DNA from: Verrucomicrobiota bacterium | Lineage (GTDB): Bacteria; Verrucomicrobiota; Verrucomicrobiia; Limisphaerales; JAHDYP01 | Assembly: GCA_023383055.1 (NCBI GenBank) | Contig: JAHDYP010000043.1 | Span: 1 to 33,365, forward strand | Direction of reading: 5' to 3' | DNA: 33,365 nt | In this document: piece by piece, positions 1 through 8,695 of the stretch | Position numbering within the stretch: the stretch's first letter is position 1 | Layout: each line of letters begins with the position of its first letter | Position numbers and translations under genes: made by a program | Notes under the pieces: generated by a model | Databases searched by the model: none | What the model was told of the DNA's origin: nothing | What the model saw: only the letters and a program-made list of their open reading frames with translations

Positions 1-510
1 GTTGCCCTGCCCGGCGATGTAGTAATTGACGAAATAGATGACCAGCATGCCGGTCACGATGGCAAATTGGTTGACCGAGACCAGGCGTCCGCGGAACCGG
101 GCCGGGCTGATTTCGGCGATGTACATCGGCGACGCCATCGAGGCGATCCCCACGCCAATACCGCCCAGCATCCGGAAGATGACAAAGATCTCGAAGGTTT
201 TGGGAAAGGCGGTGCCGATGGCCGAAACCAGGAACAGGAGGGCGGCCAGGATCAACGCCCGCCGCCGACCCGTTCGGTCGCTGAATCGGCCGGCGAAGGT
301 GACCCCGATGACACAACCCAGGAGCGCGCTCGAGGCGGCCCAGCCCTTCATGGCGGGTGTCAGGTCGAAGTGCTGCTGCAGAAAACCGATGGCGCCGGCA
401 ATGACCGCGGTGTCGTAGCCGAACAGGAAGCCGCCCAGCGTGGCGACGCCGCAGACCAGCGCGACGTACCGGAGGTCACCCTGCTCGGATTGGGGCGGTG
501 CGGTGTTCAT
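1..510 (-). CDS. Sugar-porter MFS transporter, N-terminal part (cut by window edge)
   Basis: Reading the minus strand from the ATG at 510 gives 170 uninterrupted codons that run off the window start, so only the first five or so membrane helices are seen. After a short polar N-terminus comes GGFLFGYDTAVIAG, the first-helix signature of sugar porters. The loop 2-3 motif DRTGRRR follows, and then PMYIAEISPARFRGRLVS, which corresponds to the PxYxxExxPxxxRG motif after helix 4. These are hallmarks of the XylE/GLUT-type sugar:proton symporter family of the inner membrane. The substrate cannot be read from this part. The next gene on the same strand (GcvR-like) lies 64 bp upstream of this start. 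Family assignment is secure; the specific sugar is unknown. Confidence 0.9.
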   Translation of the reverse strand, partial: MNTAPPQSEQGDLRYVALVCGVATLGGFLFGYDTAVIAGAIGFLQQHFDLTPAMKGWAASSALLGCVIGVTFAGRFSDRTGRRRALILAALLFLVSAIGTAFPKTFEIFVIFRMLGGIGVGIASMASPMYIAEISPARFRGRLVSVNQFAIVTGMLVIYFVNYYIAGQGN

Positions 511-574
511 GGATGGTTGGCATCGGGTCCGGAGCCGCGGCGGCACGCGACGCCGGCAAGCCGGCCCGGCTCGA

Positions 575-1135
575 TCAGTCGCCCGCGGAACGCGCCGCGC
601 GGTGTTTGACCGCCGTCAGTTCGGCGAACGAAATGTCGACGAGAAGATCGGAGGCGATTTTCTCCAGGGCCTTCCGCAGCTCGGCGGCGTCGCGGTCGGC
701 GGGCAGGCGGAGCTTGGCCACCGCTTTGAACAGGGCTTCGCCGGACATGGGCGCGCTGAGGCACTCGGTGTGCAGTTCCTCGACGTTCACGCCGAAAGTG
801 GCGAGCGTGCGGGAAATCTGCCGGATGATGCCCGGCCGGTCCTGGCCCATGATTTCGAGCAAAGCACTGAACTGGGCGCAGGCGGGGGCGTCGGGTCGAT
901 CCGGATGCACCACAACCGTCAGGCCCTGAGTCGCGAGCGATCGCAGGGCCTCGGTAAGGCCGGGTTCGCGATTGGCGGGGGCCTGGATGCGGAGGATGCC
1001 GGCGAAATGACCGCCGAGCCGGGCCATCTGGCTTTCGAGCCAGTTGCCATCGTGATCGGCGACGATGCCGGCGACGAGTTCGACCAGGCCGGGGCGGTCC
1101 GGCCCAATGATCGTCATGACGAGCGGGATTTGCAT
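575..1135 (-). CDS. Double ACT-domain protein, GcvR-like
   Basis: A 186-residue protein made almost entirely of two ACT domains. The first (about residues 3-80) begins PLVMTIIGPDRPGLVELVAG and the second (about 90-170) carries EIMGQDRPGIIRQISRTLA. This paired GPDRPG/GQDRPG layout is that of the glycine cleavage system regulator GcvR and relatives, which have no DNA-binding domain and act by binding glycine or partner proteins. The helix after each motif and the alternating beta strands fit the ACT fold. It is transcribed leftward, upstream of the MFS gene and divergent from gltX. No GcvA or gcv genes are visible here, so a role in glycine regulation is only a family-based guess; a generic amino-acid sensor is equally possible. 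Confidence 0.8.
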   Translation of the reverse strand: MQIPLVMTIIGPDRPGLVELVAGIVADHDGNWLESQMARLGGHFAGILRIQAPANREPGLTEALRSLATQGLTVVVHPDRPDAPACAQFSALLEIMGQDRPGIIRQISRTLATFGVNVEELHTECLSAPMSGEALFKAVAKLRLPADRDAAELRKALEKIASDLLVDISFAELTAVKHRAARSAGD

Positions 1136-1237
1136 GGTTGATTCCGGGGCAGACTACGTTCGTCGCTCGGTTCATGGCAAGGGGGTTTCCAGGGTGACCT
1201 TCGTCGCGCTTGGATCGGAAACTGACGATGCGGGATG

Positions 1238-1294
1238 ACGATTGAGGTTGCGATTAAGTTTGCGATTGAGTTTGCGATTAAGTTTGCGATTAAG
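1238..1294. repeat. 12-bp tandem repeat, about 4.75 copies
   Basis: Consecutive 12-mers read acgattgaggtt, gcgattaagttt, gcgattgagttt, gcgattaagttt and a partial gcgattaag. Units differ only at an A/G alternation and at the degenerate first copy. The array is AT-richer than its surroundings and sits between the divergent GcvR-like gene and gltX, roughly 120 bp before the gltX start. The whole 1136-1416 gap otherwise shows no gene. It could be a variable-number repeat or a cluster of protein-binding sites. Confidence 0.85.
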
Positions 1295-1416
1295 GGGGGG
1301 CAACTCCCCGGTTGCCGGCACGCAACTCGTCCGAACTCCCGGTGCTTGCCAGTGCCACGACCGGGCCGGTATGGTGAGCGGCAATGTGCCGGCGCTTTCG
1401 CGCCGCTGATTGAGCC

Positions 1417-2775
1417 ATGAATGTGCGTGTTCGTTTTGCCCCGAGTCCGACCGGTTACCTCCATATTGGCGGCGCGCGGACGGCTTTGTTCAACTGGCTG
1501 TTTGCCCGGCACACCGGCGGGAAGTTCATTCTGCGGATCGAGGACACCGACCTCGCTCGGAACACGCAGGAGGCGGTCGAAGTCATTTTGAACGGGCTGC
1601 GCTGGCTGGGGCTGGACTGGGATGAAGGGCCGACGACAGGCAATGCGGACGATCCGAGCCGGGGCGACGCGGGGCCCTACTTTCAATCGCGCCGGATGGA
1701 GCGTTACCGTCGGCGGGTGGAAGAGCTGCGGGACAAGGGACTGGCCTATGAACGCGACGGCACGATTCGCTTCCGCATGACGCGCGAGCCGGTGACCATC
1801 GCGGACGAGGTGGTGGGCACCGTGCGACGGGAGTTGACGGATCGGGAGGCGCTGGACCCGGATTTCGTGATTGTGCGTTCGGACGGTCAGCCGGTGTTTC
1901 ACCTGGTGAACGTGGTGGACGATCTCGAGATGGGGATCACCCATGTGATCCGGGGTGAGGATCATCTGAGCAACACGGCGAAGCATCTCGAGCTGTTCCG
2001 GGCATTCGGGGCGCCGCCGCCTCGCTACGCCCACATTCCGCTGATCCTGAACCCGGACGGTTCGAAGATGAGCAAGCGCGATCAGGGCGCCTCGTTGAGC
2101 GGCTACCTGGAACAGGGGTACGTGCCGGCGGCCGTGGTCAATTACCTGTGTCTGCTCGGATGGTCGCCGAAGGATGACCGGCAGCTGCTGCCGATGGGGG
2201 AGGTGATCGAGCGTTTCGATCTGCCGCAGATCCTGCGGGCGAACGCCCGTTTTGACATGACCAAGCTGCAGTGGCTGAATTTCGAGTATATCAAGCGGTT
2301 GGACCCGGCGGCTTTTCGGGCGCATGCTTTGCCGGTGCTCGAACGGGCGGGCATCCACGCCGGTCGCTACCCGGTCGAGTACATCGACGCGGCGCTGGCC
2401 ACCTGCCGCGAGAAGATCAAGGTGTTCGCCGACTTGCCGCCTTTTGCGGATTTTTATTTTCAGGACGAGTTCGGGTATGAACCCGGGGCGGCCGGCAAGG
2501 AGTTTATCCCGGTCAACCGGCCGAGGGTGGCGCGGTTGCGGGAGGGATTGGCGGGTTTGGAGCCCTTCGACGCGGCCCGGGTGCAGGAGCTGTTCAAGGC
2601 GGTGGCCGGGGAGCTGGGGGTGAAAGTGGGAGTGCTGGTGCATCCCGCGCGGCTGGCGTGCACGGGGCGGGCGGTGGGGCCGAGTCTCTATCATTTGATC
2701 GAGGTGTTGGGGCGGGAACGGGTGGTGGCACGGCTCGACCGGGCGCTGGCTCAAGGCTTTGAGAGCAACGGATGA
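1417..2775 (+). CDS. gltX: Glutamate--tRNA ligase
   Basis: Cytoplasmic class Ib aminoacyl-tRNA synthetase that charges tRNA-Glu with glutamate. The Rossmann catalytic domain opens with RFAPSPTGYLHIGGART, where HIGG (residues 16-19) is the HIGH-type ATP motif. The second signature KMSKR is at residues 217-221. The anticodon-binding helical domain fills the rest, ending in a typical HPARLACTGRAVGPSL segment. At 452 residues it is slightly short for the family (about 470-500). The zinc-finger cysteines of the E. coli enzyme are absent in the corresponding insertion, as in many bacterial GltX proteins. yebC follows 6 bp downstream, so the two are probably co-transcribed. Whether it is discriminating or also charges tRNA-Gln cannot be read from the motifs alone. 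A GluQ-RS paralogue lies at 19189-20136. Confidence 0.97.
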   Translation: MNVRVRFAPSPTGYLHIGGARTALFNWLFARHTGGKFILRIEDTDLARNTQEAVEVILNGLRWLGLDWDEGPTTGNADDPSRGDAGPYFQSRRMERYRRRVEELRDKGLAYERDGTIRFRMTREPVTIADEVVGTVRRELTDREALDPDFVIVRSDGQPVFHLVNVVDDLEMGITHVIRGEDHLSNTAKHLELFRAFGAPPPRYAHIPLILNPDGSKMSKRDQGASLSGYLEQGYVPAAVVNYLCLLGWSPKDDRQLLPMGEVIERFDLPQILRANARFDMTKLQWLNFEYIKRLDPAAFRAHALPVLERAGIHAGRYPVEYIDAALATCREKIKVFADLPPFADFYFQDEFGYEPGAAGKEFIPVNRPRVARLREGLAGLEPFDAARVQELFKAVAGELGVKVGVLVHPARLACTGRAVGPSLYHLIEVLGRERVVARLDRALAQGFESNG

Positions 2776-2781
2776 CCGTAT

Positions 2782-3516
2782 ATGGCAGGACATAGCAAGT
2801 GGGCGAAGGTCAAGCATTTCAAGGGTGCGATCGACGCGAAACGGGCGCGGATCTTCGCGAAGCTATCCCGGGAGGTGACCATCGCCGCGAAGCTGGGCGG
2901 GGGCGATCCGGATCTGAACCCGCGGTTGCGGATGGCGTTGCTCAAGTGTCGGAGCGCCAATATGCCCTCCGACAACATCGAGCGCGCGATCAAGAAGGGG
3001 ACCGGCGGCGCGGACACGGGGACGTATGAGGATTTGACTTACGAGATTTACGGCCCGGGCGGGGTGGCGTTGCTGGTGGAATTGAGCACGGACAACCGCA
3101 ACCGGACGGCGGCCGAGGTCCGGGCGATCCTGACGCGGCTGGGGGGCAGCATTGCCACGGCGGGATCGGTCAGCCGTTTGTTCCAGCGCAAAGGCCAGAT
3201 CTTCGTGTCGCGCGATTCGGCCGACGAGGATCGGTTGATGGAACTGGCCCTCGAGGCCGGCGCGGAGGATTTCCGGGTTGAGCCCGAAGGATTCGAGGTG
3301 TTGACGGAACCGGGTCAGTTCGAGGCGGTGCACCGGCGGATCGAGTCGGGTGGCGTGAAAAGCGCCGCGGCGGAGGTGACCTGGCTGCCGACGCTCGCGG
3401 CGCCGGTGGATGCGCAACTGGCCCGGGAGGTCAACCGTTTGATCGAAGCGCTGGAGGAGCACGACGACGTCAAGGAAGTTTACTCAAATGCGGAGTTTGG
3501 CGGCGGGCCGACCTGA
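2782..3516 (+). CDS. yebC: YebC/TACO1 family protein
   Basis: A 244-residue cytoplasmic protein with the diagnostic start MAGHSKWAKVKHFKGAIDAKR, then the conserved SANMPSDNIERAIKKGTG segment and the YEIYGPGGVALLVE core. The family was long described as transcriptional regulators. More recent work links bacterial YebC and mitochondrial TACO1 to translation of difficult (polyproline) stretches on the ribosome. Length and all three domains match the family. It starts 6 bp after gltX, suggesting a translation-related operon. Its last codons overlap the probable start of the next gene. Confidence 0.96.
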   Translation: MAGHSKWAKVKHFKGAIDAKRARIFAKLSREVTIAAKLGGGDPDLNPRLRMALLKCRSANMPSDNIERAIKKGTGGADTGTYEDLTYEIYGPGGVALLVELSTDNRNRTAAEVRAILTRLGGSIATAGSVSRLFQRKGQIFVSRDSADEDRLMELALEAGAEDFRVEPEGFEVLTEPGQFEAVHRRIESGGVKSAAAEVTWLPTLAAPVDAQLAREVNRLIEALEEHDDVKEVYSNAEFGGGPT

Positions 3517-6295
3517 GCGCGACATGCATGGCAGCCCCGATTCGTTGACGGTGCGTTCGTTGCGGCGGTTGTCGCGGTGGGTTTGCGACTATTCGCGCTG
3601 GTGGATCTATCCGCAGTTGGCGTTGGGTGTCCTGGCGGTCTTCTACACGGTGGGGAATCTCGAGTTCAGCACGAATCGGAGCGACCTCGTGGGGGCGGAC
3701 AAGCAGTACCACCGGAATTTCCTGAAATTCAAGGAAGAGTTCCGAGCCCACAAGGAGCTTGTGACGGTCGTGGAGAGCGAGAGCATGGAGAAGAACCGCC
3801 AGTTCGTGGAACGACTCGGGGCGCGCCTTCAGCTCGAGACGAATCTGTTCTCGGACATCCTGTACAACAACGACGTGAAGATGCTGGGCAACAAGGCGCT
3901 GCTGTTCTTTCCCACCACGAACCTGGTGGATTTAGCCCAGACCCTCCGGGAGTACCGGCCGGTCCTGGACACGTTCATGGAAGCGACGAACCTGACCGCG
4001 CTCTTCCAGCTGGTCAACCGGCAGTTCCGGACGGCGCCTCGCGCCGCCACCCGGGAGACGGAATCTCTGACGCAAATGCTGCCGGCGCTCGAACGGATCG
4101 TGCGGCAGGCCGCCGACTCACTCGAACGGCCGGGCCTGCCTCCCTCGCCGGGAATCACCGCGCTGTTCGATGCCCGCGAGGAAGCCGAGCAACGGATTTA
4201 CCTCACGTTTGCCGAGGGCCGCATCTGGTTGCTGACCACCCGGCCGCGCGCCGAATCCGTGGAGAAACAGGCCGTGCGCCGGCTGCGTGAGCTCGTGGAG
4301 CAGATCCGGCTCGAGGTGCCGGGGGTCAACGCGGCGATCACCGGGGAATCGGTGCTGGAATTCGACGAGATGGCCCAGTCGCAGCGGGATACCACCGTGG
4401 CCGGGGTGCTGGCCTTTGGGCTGGTGGCGTTGATTTTCATATACGGCTACCAGGAATCGGGGCGTCCCTTGAAGGCCGTGGCCAGTTTGCTGGTGGGGGT
4501 GGCTTACACCATGGCCTTCACGACCGCGGCGATCGGGCATTTGAACATCCTCACGATCACGTTTGTGCCGATGCTGGTGGGGTTGGCCATCGACTTCGGA
4601 GTGCACCTGGTGACGCGCTACGAGGAGGAGTTGCGTCACGGGCATCCCGAGCGCGAGGCCCTCGAGTTGGCCATGGTGCCCACCGGACAGGGCATCTTCA
4701 CCGGCTGTTTCACCACCGCCGGGGCTTTCTTTGCCATGGGCTTGACCGAGTTCAAAGGCATCCAGGAGATGGGAATCATTTGCGGCGGCGGCTTGCTGAT
4801 CTGCCTGGTGCCGATGATGACCCTGTTGCCGGCGCTGCTGTTGCGCGGCCGTCAGAACGTCCTTGACCATCATTATCAGGAGCGCATCCGCCGCCGGGCG
4901 CGATTCGAGCAGCTTTGGCTGAACCGGCCGTGGCTCGTCATCGGGTTGACGGTGGGCATTTCCATCTGGGCCTGGGACCGAAGCGGGCGGGTGGGGTTCG
5001 ACTACAACCTGCTCAACCTGCAGACCCAGGGGCTGCCCGCGGTGGAATACGAGAAGAAGCTGATCCGATCGGCCGAAAAATCGGTGCTCTATTGCGCGGT
5101 GATCACCGATTCCCTCGAGCAGGCCCTCGCCCTGGAGCAGACCGTCAAGCGGATGCCCACCGTGGCCAGCGTCAATTCGATGTCGACCTTCCTGGCCGAG
5201 GATTCCGCCGCGAAGCTCGAGCTCGTCCGCGCCATCAAAGATGAATTGGCCGGACTCGACTTTCGCCCGATCGACCCCGCCCCGGTGGAGGTGCCGCGTT
5301 TGAGCGCGGTGCTCGACTCCTTGCAGGGCTATCTGGGACAGGCGGCGAATGCGACCGAGGCCAGGGGCAAGCCGGAGTTGAGCGCCCAGCTTGCGGGGCT
5401 CAGGGCGACGGTGGACGAGTTTCGGAATCGGATGTGGAGCCGGAACCTGGCGGAAGCGGGCGAACAACTGGGCCGGTTTCAGCGGGCGCTGTTCGGCGAC
5501 TTGCACGAGACGTTCGGCGCCCTTCGCAGCCAGGATGCGAGCGGACCGATGCGGATCGAGGATCTGCCTCCGGCCTTGCGCGGTCGATTCATCAGTCGTT
5601 CCGGCGACTTCCACCTGCTGCAGGTCTTTCCGCGGGCGGATGTGTGGCAGCGCGAGAACCAGGAGGAATTCGTCGGTGAACTCCGGCGCGGTCTGGATCC
5701 GGGCGGGACCGGTTATCCGGTCATCACGGGAAGTCCGGTTCAGTTGCTGGAATACACGACTCTGCTGAAGGAGAGTTACGAGGAGGCGGCCGGATATGCC
5801 CTGGCGGCCATCGCCCTCCTGGTTTTGGTCCATTTCAGGTCGTTGATCTGCGTGGGGTTGGCGTTGTTGCCGGTGGGGCTGGGCACTCTCTGGATGGTTG
5901 GGTTCATGGGGGTCCTGGGCATCCATTTCAACCCGGCGAACATCATGACGCTCCCGCTCGTCATCGGCATTGGAGTCACGAGCGGCATCCATATCTTGAA
6001 CCGCTTCTCCGAAGAAGGCAGCCCGAGCGTTCTCGACAAGAGCACCGGCAAGGCGGTCCTCATTTCGGGAGTGACGACGGTGGTGGGGTTTGGCAGTCTG
6101 ATCTTCGCGCGGCACCAGGGTATTGCCAGCCTGGGTCTGATCATGTCCATTGGGACTACGACCTGCATGTTGGCGGCATTGACATCCTTGCCTGCCTTGT
6201 TGCGGCTGTTGGGGATGCATGGCTGGCGGCCAACCAGAAAAAAACCCAGTGACGAAACGACAAAGTCGGCACTGGGTCGGGAGGAACCGAGGTAA
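3488..6295 (+). CDS. RND-superfamily transporter, HpnN/MMPL-like
   Basis: A 935-residue inner-membrane protein with the duplicated RND layout. There is one helix near residues 38-55, a large periplasmic domain, a helix bundle at about 300-460, another single helix near 495, a second periplasmic domain and a final bundle at about 770-925. The start of the first periplasmic domain (STNRSDLVGADKQYHRNFLKF) resembles the hopanoid-associated exporter HpnN and related MMPL proteins. Membrane segments include VPMLVGLAIDFGVHL and LPLVIGIGVTSGIHI, the two equivalent TM4-like helices with acidic or polar centres. The GTG/ATG choice is uncertain. An ATG at 3488, inside the end of yebC, has AAGGAAG upstream. 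An ATG at 3524, after the yebC stop, gives a protein 12 residues shorter. Hopanoid or other lipid export is inference; no hopanoid biosynthesis gene is in the window. Confidence 0.88.
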   Translation: MRSLAAGRPERDMHGSPDSLTVRSLRRLSRWVCDYSRWWIYPQLALGVLAVFYTVGNLEFSTNRSDLVGADKQYHRNFLKFKEEFRAHKELVTVVESESMEKNRQFVERLGARLQLETNLFSDILYNNDVKMLGNKALLFFPTTNLVDLAQTLREYRPVLDTFMEATNLTALFQLVNRQFRTAPRAATRETESLTQMLPALERIVRQAADSLERPGLPPSPGITALFDAREEAEQRIYLTFAEGRIWLLTTRPRAESVEKQAVRRLRELVEQIRLEVPGVNAAITGESVLEFDEMAQSQRDTTVAGVLAFGLVALIFIYGYQESGRPLKAVASLLVGVAYTMAFTTAAIGHLNILTITFVPMLVGLAIDFGVHLVTRYEEELRHGHPEREALELAMVPTGQGIFTGCFTTAGAFFAMGLTEFKGIQEMGIICGGGLLICLVPMMTLLPALLLRGRQNVLDHHYQERIRRRARFEQLWLNRPWLVIGLTVGISIWAWDRSGRVGFDYNLLNLQTQGLPAVEYEKKLIRSAEKSVLYCAVITDSLEQALALEQTVKRMPTVASVNSMSTFLAEDSAAKLELVRAIKDELAGLDFRPIDPAPVEVPRLSAVLDSLQGYLGQAANATEARGKPELSAQLAGLRATVDEFRNRMWSRNLAEAGEQLGRFQRALFGDLHETFGALRSQDASGPMRIEDLPPALRGRFISRSGDFHLLQVFPRADVWQRENQEEFVGELRRGLDPGGTGYPVITGSPVQLLEYTTLLKESYEEAAGYALAAIALLVLVHFRSLICVGLALLPVGLGTLWMVGFMGVLGIHFNPANIMTLPLVIGIGVTSGIHILNRFSEEGSPSVLDKSTGKAVLISGVTTVVGFGSLIFARHQGIASLGLIMSIGTTTCMLAALTSLPALLRLLGMHGWRPTRKKPSDETTKSALGREEPR
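6244..6277. other. Hairpin at the 3' end of the RND gene
   Basis: ACCCAGT (6244-6250) and ACTGGGT (6271-6277) form a perfect 7-bp inverted repeat, with an inner GAC/GTC pair strengthening the stem. It lies inside the last codons of the RND gene. There is no T-run, so termination is not certain; it may stabilise or attenuate the transcript before the following gene. Confidence 0.4.
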
Positions 6296-6384
6296 AAACC
6301 TCAATCTGAGCCGAAGCTAGGTATCGATAACCATGAAGTCAAACTTTAATTGCGGTTTGAGGTAAAAATGACCACTAAAGCCCG

Positions 6385-7941
6385 GTGAGAGCCGTAGATA
6401 ACGTTAACTTAGGCGAAGTTCGACCCCAGCGTCCGTTGCTCGGGTGGCTGCGTGTTCCCAGGATCAACCCGCAGATTCCACGGAGGCGCAGCGCTCTCCT
6501 GACTGCCGCGGTCCTGGTGGCCTCAGGCCTGGTCCCGCCGGCTGCCACCGGCCGGTTGACAGCGTCGGAAATGGAGGCGGGACCGTTGTTGCATGAGTTC
6601 CCGCTGACGTTCGAGGCTGGGCAGCGGACGGAAGCGGTGGGGCCCCTGTTCTATTACGAGAGCTCGGAGGCTTTTGAGCAGTGGGCATTTACGCCATTCC
6701 TGACCTACCGGCGAGACCGTTTGATCGACGGTGAGGAGTTGGATTTTGTTTATCCTTTCATGACGTATGACCGGTTTGGCGAGGAGTATAAGTGGCGTTT
6801 TTTCCTGATGACGAGCTTCTCCGGAGGTCGCAAGCAGGATGACCAGTCGCGCAGGTTCACTCTGTTCCCCATCGTGTTCAGCCAGTGGACCCGCGGTGGA
6901 TCGATGGATTACTTCGCGATATTCCCGCTTGGCGGCACGATTCGAGACCGATTGAACCGGGATGAGATGAGGTTCCTGCTGTTCCCGTTGTATGGCCGCA
7001 CCCGCAAGGGAGACATGGTGACGGACAACTATCTGTATCCGCTCTTTCACTGGCGGGAGGGGCGGGGGCTGCGCGGCTGGCAGTTCTGGCCGCTGGCCGG
7101 GCACGAAACGAAGGTGCCCGGGGTGGCCACCAACGGGTGGGGCGAGGTGGAGGTGGTGCCGGGACACCGCAAGACCTTCGTTTTGTGGCCGCTCCATTTC
7201 CGGCATGATCTCGAGTTGGGCACCACCAACGAAGTCCGCTACCGGGTTTGGCTGCCGATCCATGTCCGGCAGCGTTCGCCGGCGCGGGATTCGACCAGTT
7301 GGCTGTGGCCGTTCTTCACCTACACGGAGGACCGGGCCGGGCAGTACCGCGAATGGGATATGCCCTGGCCGCTGGTGGTCTTCGCGCGAGGGGAGGGGAA
7401 ACAGGTCAACCGGGTCTGGCCCTTTTACAGCCGGGCGCGGAGTCGGACGTTGCAGAGCGATTTCTATCTCTGGCCGATTTACAAATACAACCGGTCGCAT
7501 TCGGCGGTTCATGACCGGGAGCGGATGCGGCTGCTGTTCTTCCTGTATTCGCGGACTTCGCTCTGTTACCTGGAAACGGGGGAGAAAGATCTGCGCTGGG
7601 ATCTGTGGCCGTTGTTCAGCCGATGGCGTGACGCGGACGGGCGGGAACGGTTGCAGGTGTTGTCCGTGCTCGAACCGTTGTTGCCGAGGAACGAGGCGAT
7701 CGAGCGGAACTATTCGACGTTGTGGTCGCTGTGGCGTTCGGAGCGGGACGTCGCCCGCGGCCGGGCCAGCCAATCTTTGTTCTGGAATATGTATCGGCGT
7801 GACGTTATGCCGGGGGCGCGCAAGTGGTCAGCCTTGTTCGGGTTGGTGCGGTATGAGACGGGACCGGCCGGCCGGAAGCTGCGGATATTCCAGGTGCCGG
7901 TCGTGAATCGGAAGCCGGGCGGCGGGCAGGCGGCGGATTGA
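6385..7941 (+). CDS. Aromatic-repeat envelope protein of unknown function
   Basis: A 518-residue protein I cannot name. A hydrophobic stretch after three arginines (RRRSALLTAAVLVASG, about 33-48) looks like a signal peptide with a long N-terminal extension, so the GTG start at 6385 may be too far upstream. The mature part is built from a dozen or more irregular repeats spaced about 20-35 residues, each centred on an aromatic-Pro-aliphatic-aromatic core: LFPLYGR, YLYPLFHW, FWPLAGH, LWPLHFRH, LWPFFTY, VWPFYSR, LWPIYKY, LWPLFSRW. Charged turns separate them. This pattern suggests amphipathic beta strands, perhaps a barrel or beta-propeller-like surface protein. It ends 7 bp before mlaE and probably shares its transcript, so a role in outer-membrane lipid handling is a reasonable but untested guess. 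Confidence 0.8.
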   Translation: MRAVDNVNLGEVRPQRPLLGWLRVPRINPQIPRRRSALLTAAVLVASGLVPPAATGRLTASEMEAGPLLHEFPLTFEAGQRTEAVGPLFYYESSEAFEQWAFTPFLTYRRDRLIDGEELDFVYPFMTYDRFGEEYKWRFFLMTSFSGGRKQDDQSRRFTLFPIVFSQWTRGGSMDYFAIFPLGGTIRDRLNRDEMRFLLFPLYGRTRKGDMVTDNYLYPLFHWREGRGLRGWQFWPLAGHETKVPGVATNGWGEVEVVPGHRKTFVLWPLHFRHDLELGTTNEVRYRVWLPIHVRQRSPARDSTSWLWPFFTYTEDRAGQYREWDMPWPLVVFARGEGKQVNRVWPFYSRARSRTLQSDFYLWPIYKYNRSHSAVHDRERMRLLFFLYSRTSLCYLETGEKDLRWDLWPLFSRWRDADGRERLQVLSVLEPLLPRNEAIERNYSTLWSLWRSERDVARGRASQSLFWNMYRRDVMPGARKWSALFGLVRYETGPAGRKLRIFQVPVVNRKPGGGQAAD

Positions 7942-7948
7942 ATCGACT

Positions 7949-8695
7949 ATGTTTCACAGTCTGGGCGAAATGCTCGTGTTGTTTGGGCGGGCGCTGCGGG
8001 CGCTGCCGCTGAGTTGGCGGCATCGGCGCAAGATCTTCGAGCAGTTGTTCGAGATCGGCAACGCGAGTCTGCTGATGGCCTGCGTGCTTTCGCTGTTCAT
8101 TGGAGCGGTGCTGGCGCTGCAGACGGGGCCGATCCTGGCGGAGCGGGGGCTGGCCTCGTACATCGGCCGGATGGTGGGCATCTCGATGTGCAAGGAACTG
8201 GCGCCGGTCATGATGTCGATCCTCATTGCGGGCCGGATCGGGTCGGCCATGGCCGCCGAGATCGGGTCGATGGCCGTATACCAGGAGATCGACGCGCTGC
8301 GGACGATGAACATCGATCCGGTCCATTACCTGGTGCTGCCGCGGGTGGCGGCGATCAGCCTGGCGTTGCCGGTGCTGGTCATTTTCGCGATCCTCACGGG
8401 CTGGGTTGGAGGGGCGGTGGTCTCGAGCCTGAATCCGGACATCGGGGTGAGTTTCAAGGCGTTTTTCAACGATCTCAGATCGATTGTCGGTTTCCAGGAA
8501 ATCGTCAATGGCCTGGCCAAGAGCTTTGTGTTCGCCGTGATCATCGGCGTGGTGTCGTGTCACCAGGGATTCCAGACCATGGGCGGCCCGCGCGGGATCG
8601 GGCGCTCGGTCACCAAGGCGGTGGTGAACTCGATCGTGCTCATCCTGATTCTGGACTACTACCTGACGCGGTTCCTGATGTATTTCGAGTCATGA
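7949..8695 (+). CDS. mlaE: MlaE/YrbE-family ABC transporter permease
   Basis: A 248-residue inner-membrane protein with five or six hydrophobic segments and the family core. ACVLSLFIGAVLALQTG is followed by VGISMCKELAPVMMSILIAGRIGSAMAAEIGSM, the long conserved stretch containing the coupling-helix region, and then EIDALRTMNIDPVHYLVLPR. These define the MlaE permease of MCE-type lipid transport systems, which move phospholipids or other lipids between outer and inner membrane. Length matches the family. Its stop codon overlaps the ATG of mlaF in an ATGA arrangement, indicating translational coupling. The upstream aromatic-repeat gene is only 7 bp away. Confidence 0.95.
   Translation: MFHSLGEMLVLFGRALRALPLSWRHRRKIFEQLFEIGNASLLMACVLSLFIGAVLALQTGPILAERGLASYIGRMVGISMCKELAPVMMSILIAGRIGSAMAAEIGSMAVYQEIDALRTMNIDPVHYLVLPRVAAISLALPVLVIFAILTGWVGGAVVSSLNPDIGVSFKAFFNDLRSIVGFQEIVNGLAKSFVFAVIIGVVSCHQGFQTMGGPRGIGRSVTKAVVNSIVLILILDYYLTRFLMYFES

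Noticed and set aside
1114..2817. 567-codon minus-strand open frame opposite gltX
   Set aside because: Fully antisense to a well-supported synthetase; its Arg/His/Pro/Gln-rich composition is typical of shadow frames in GC-rich DNA.
4118..6304. 728-codon minus-strand open frame opposite the RND gene
   Set aside because: Antisense to a clear membrane protein; low-complexity His/Gln/Arg content and no domain.
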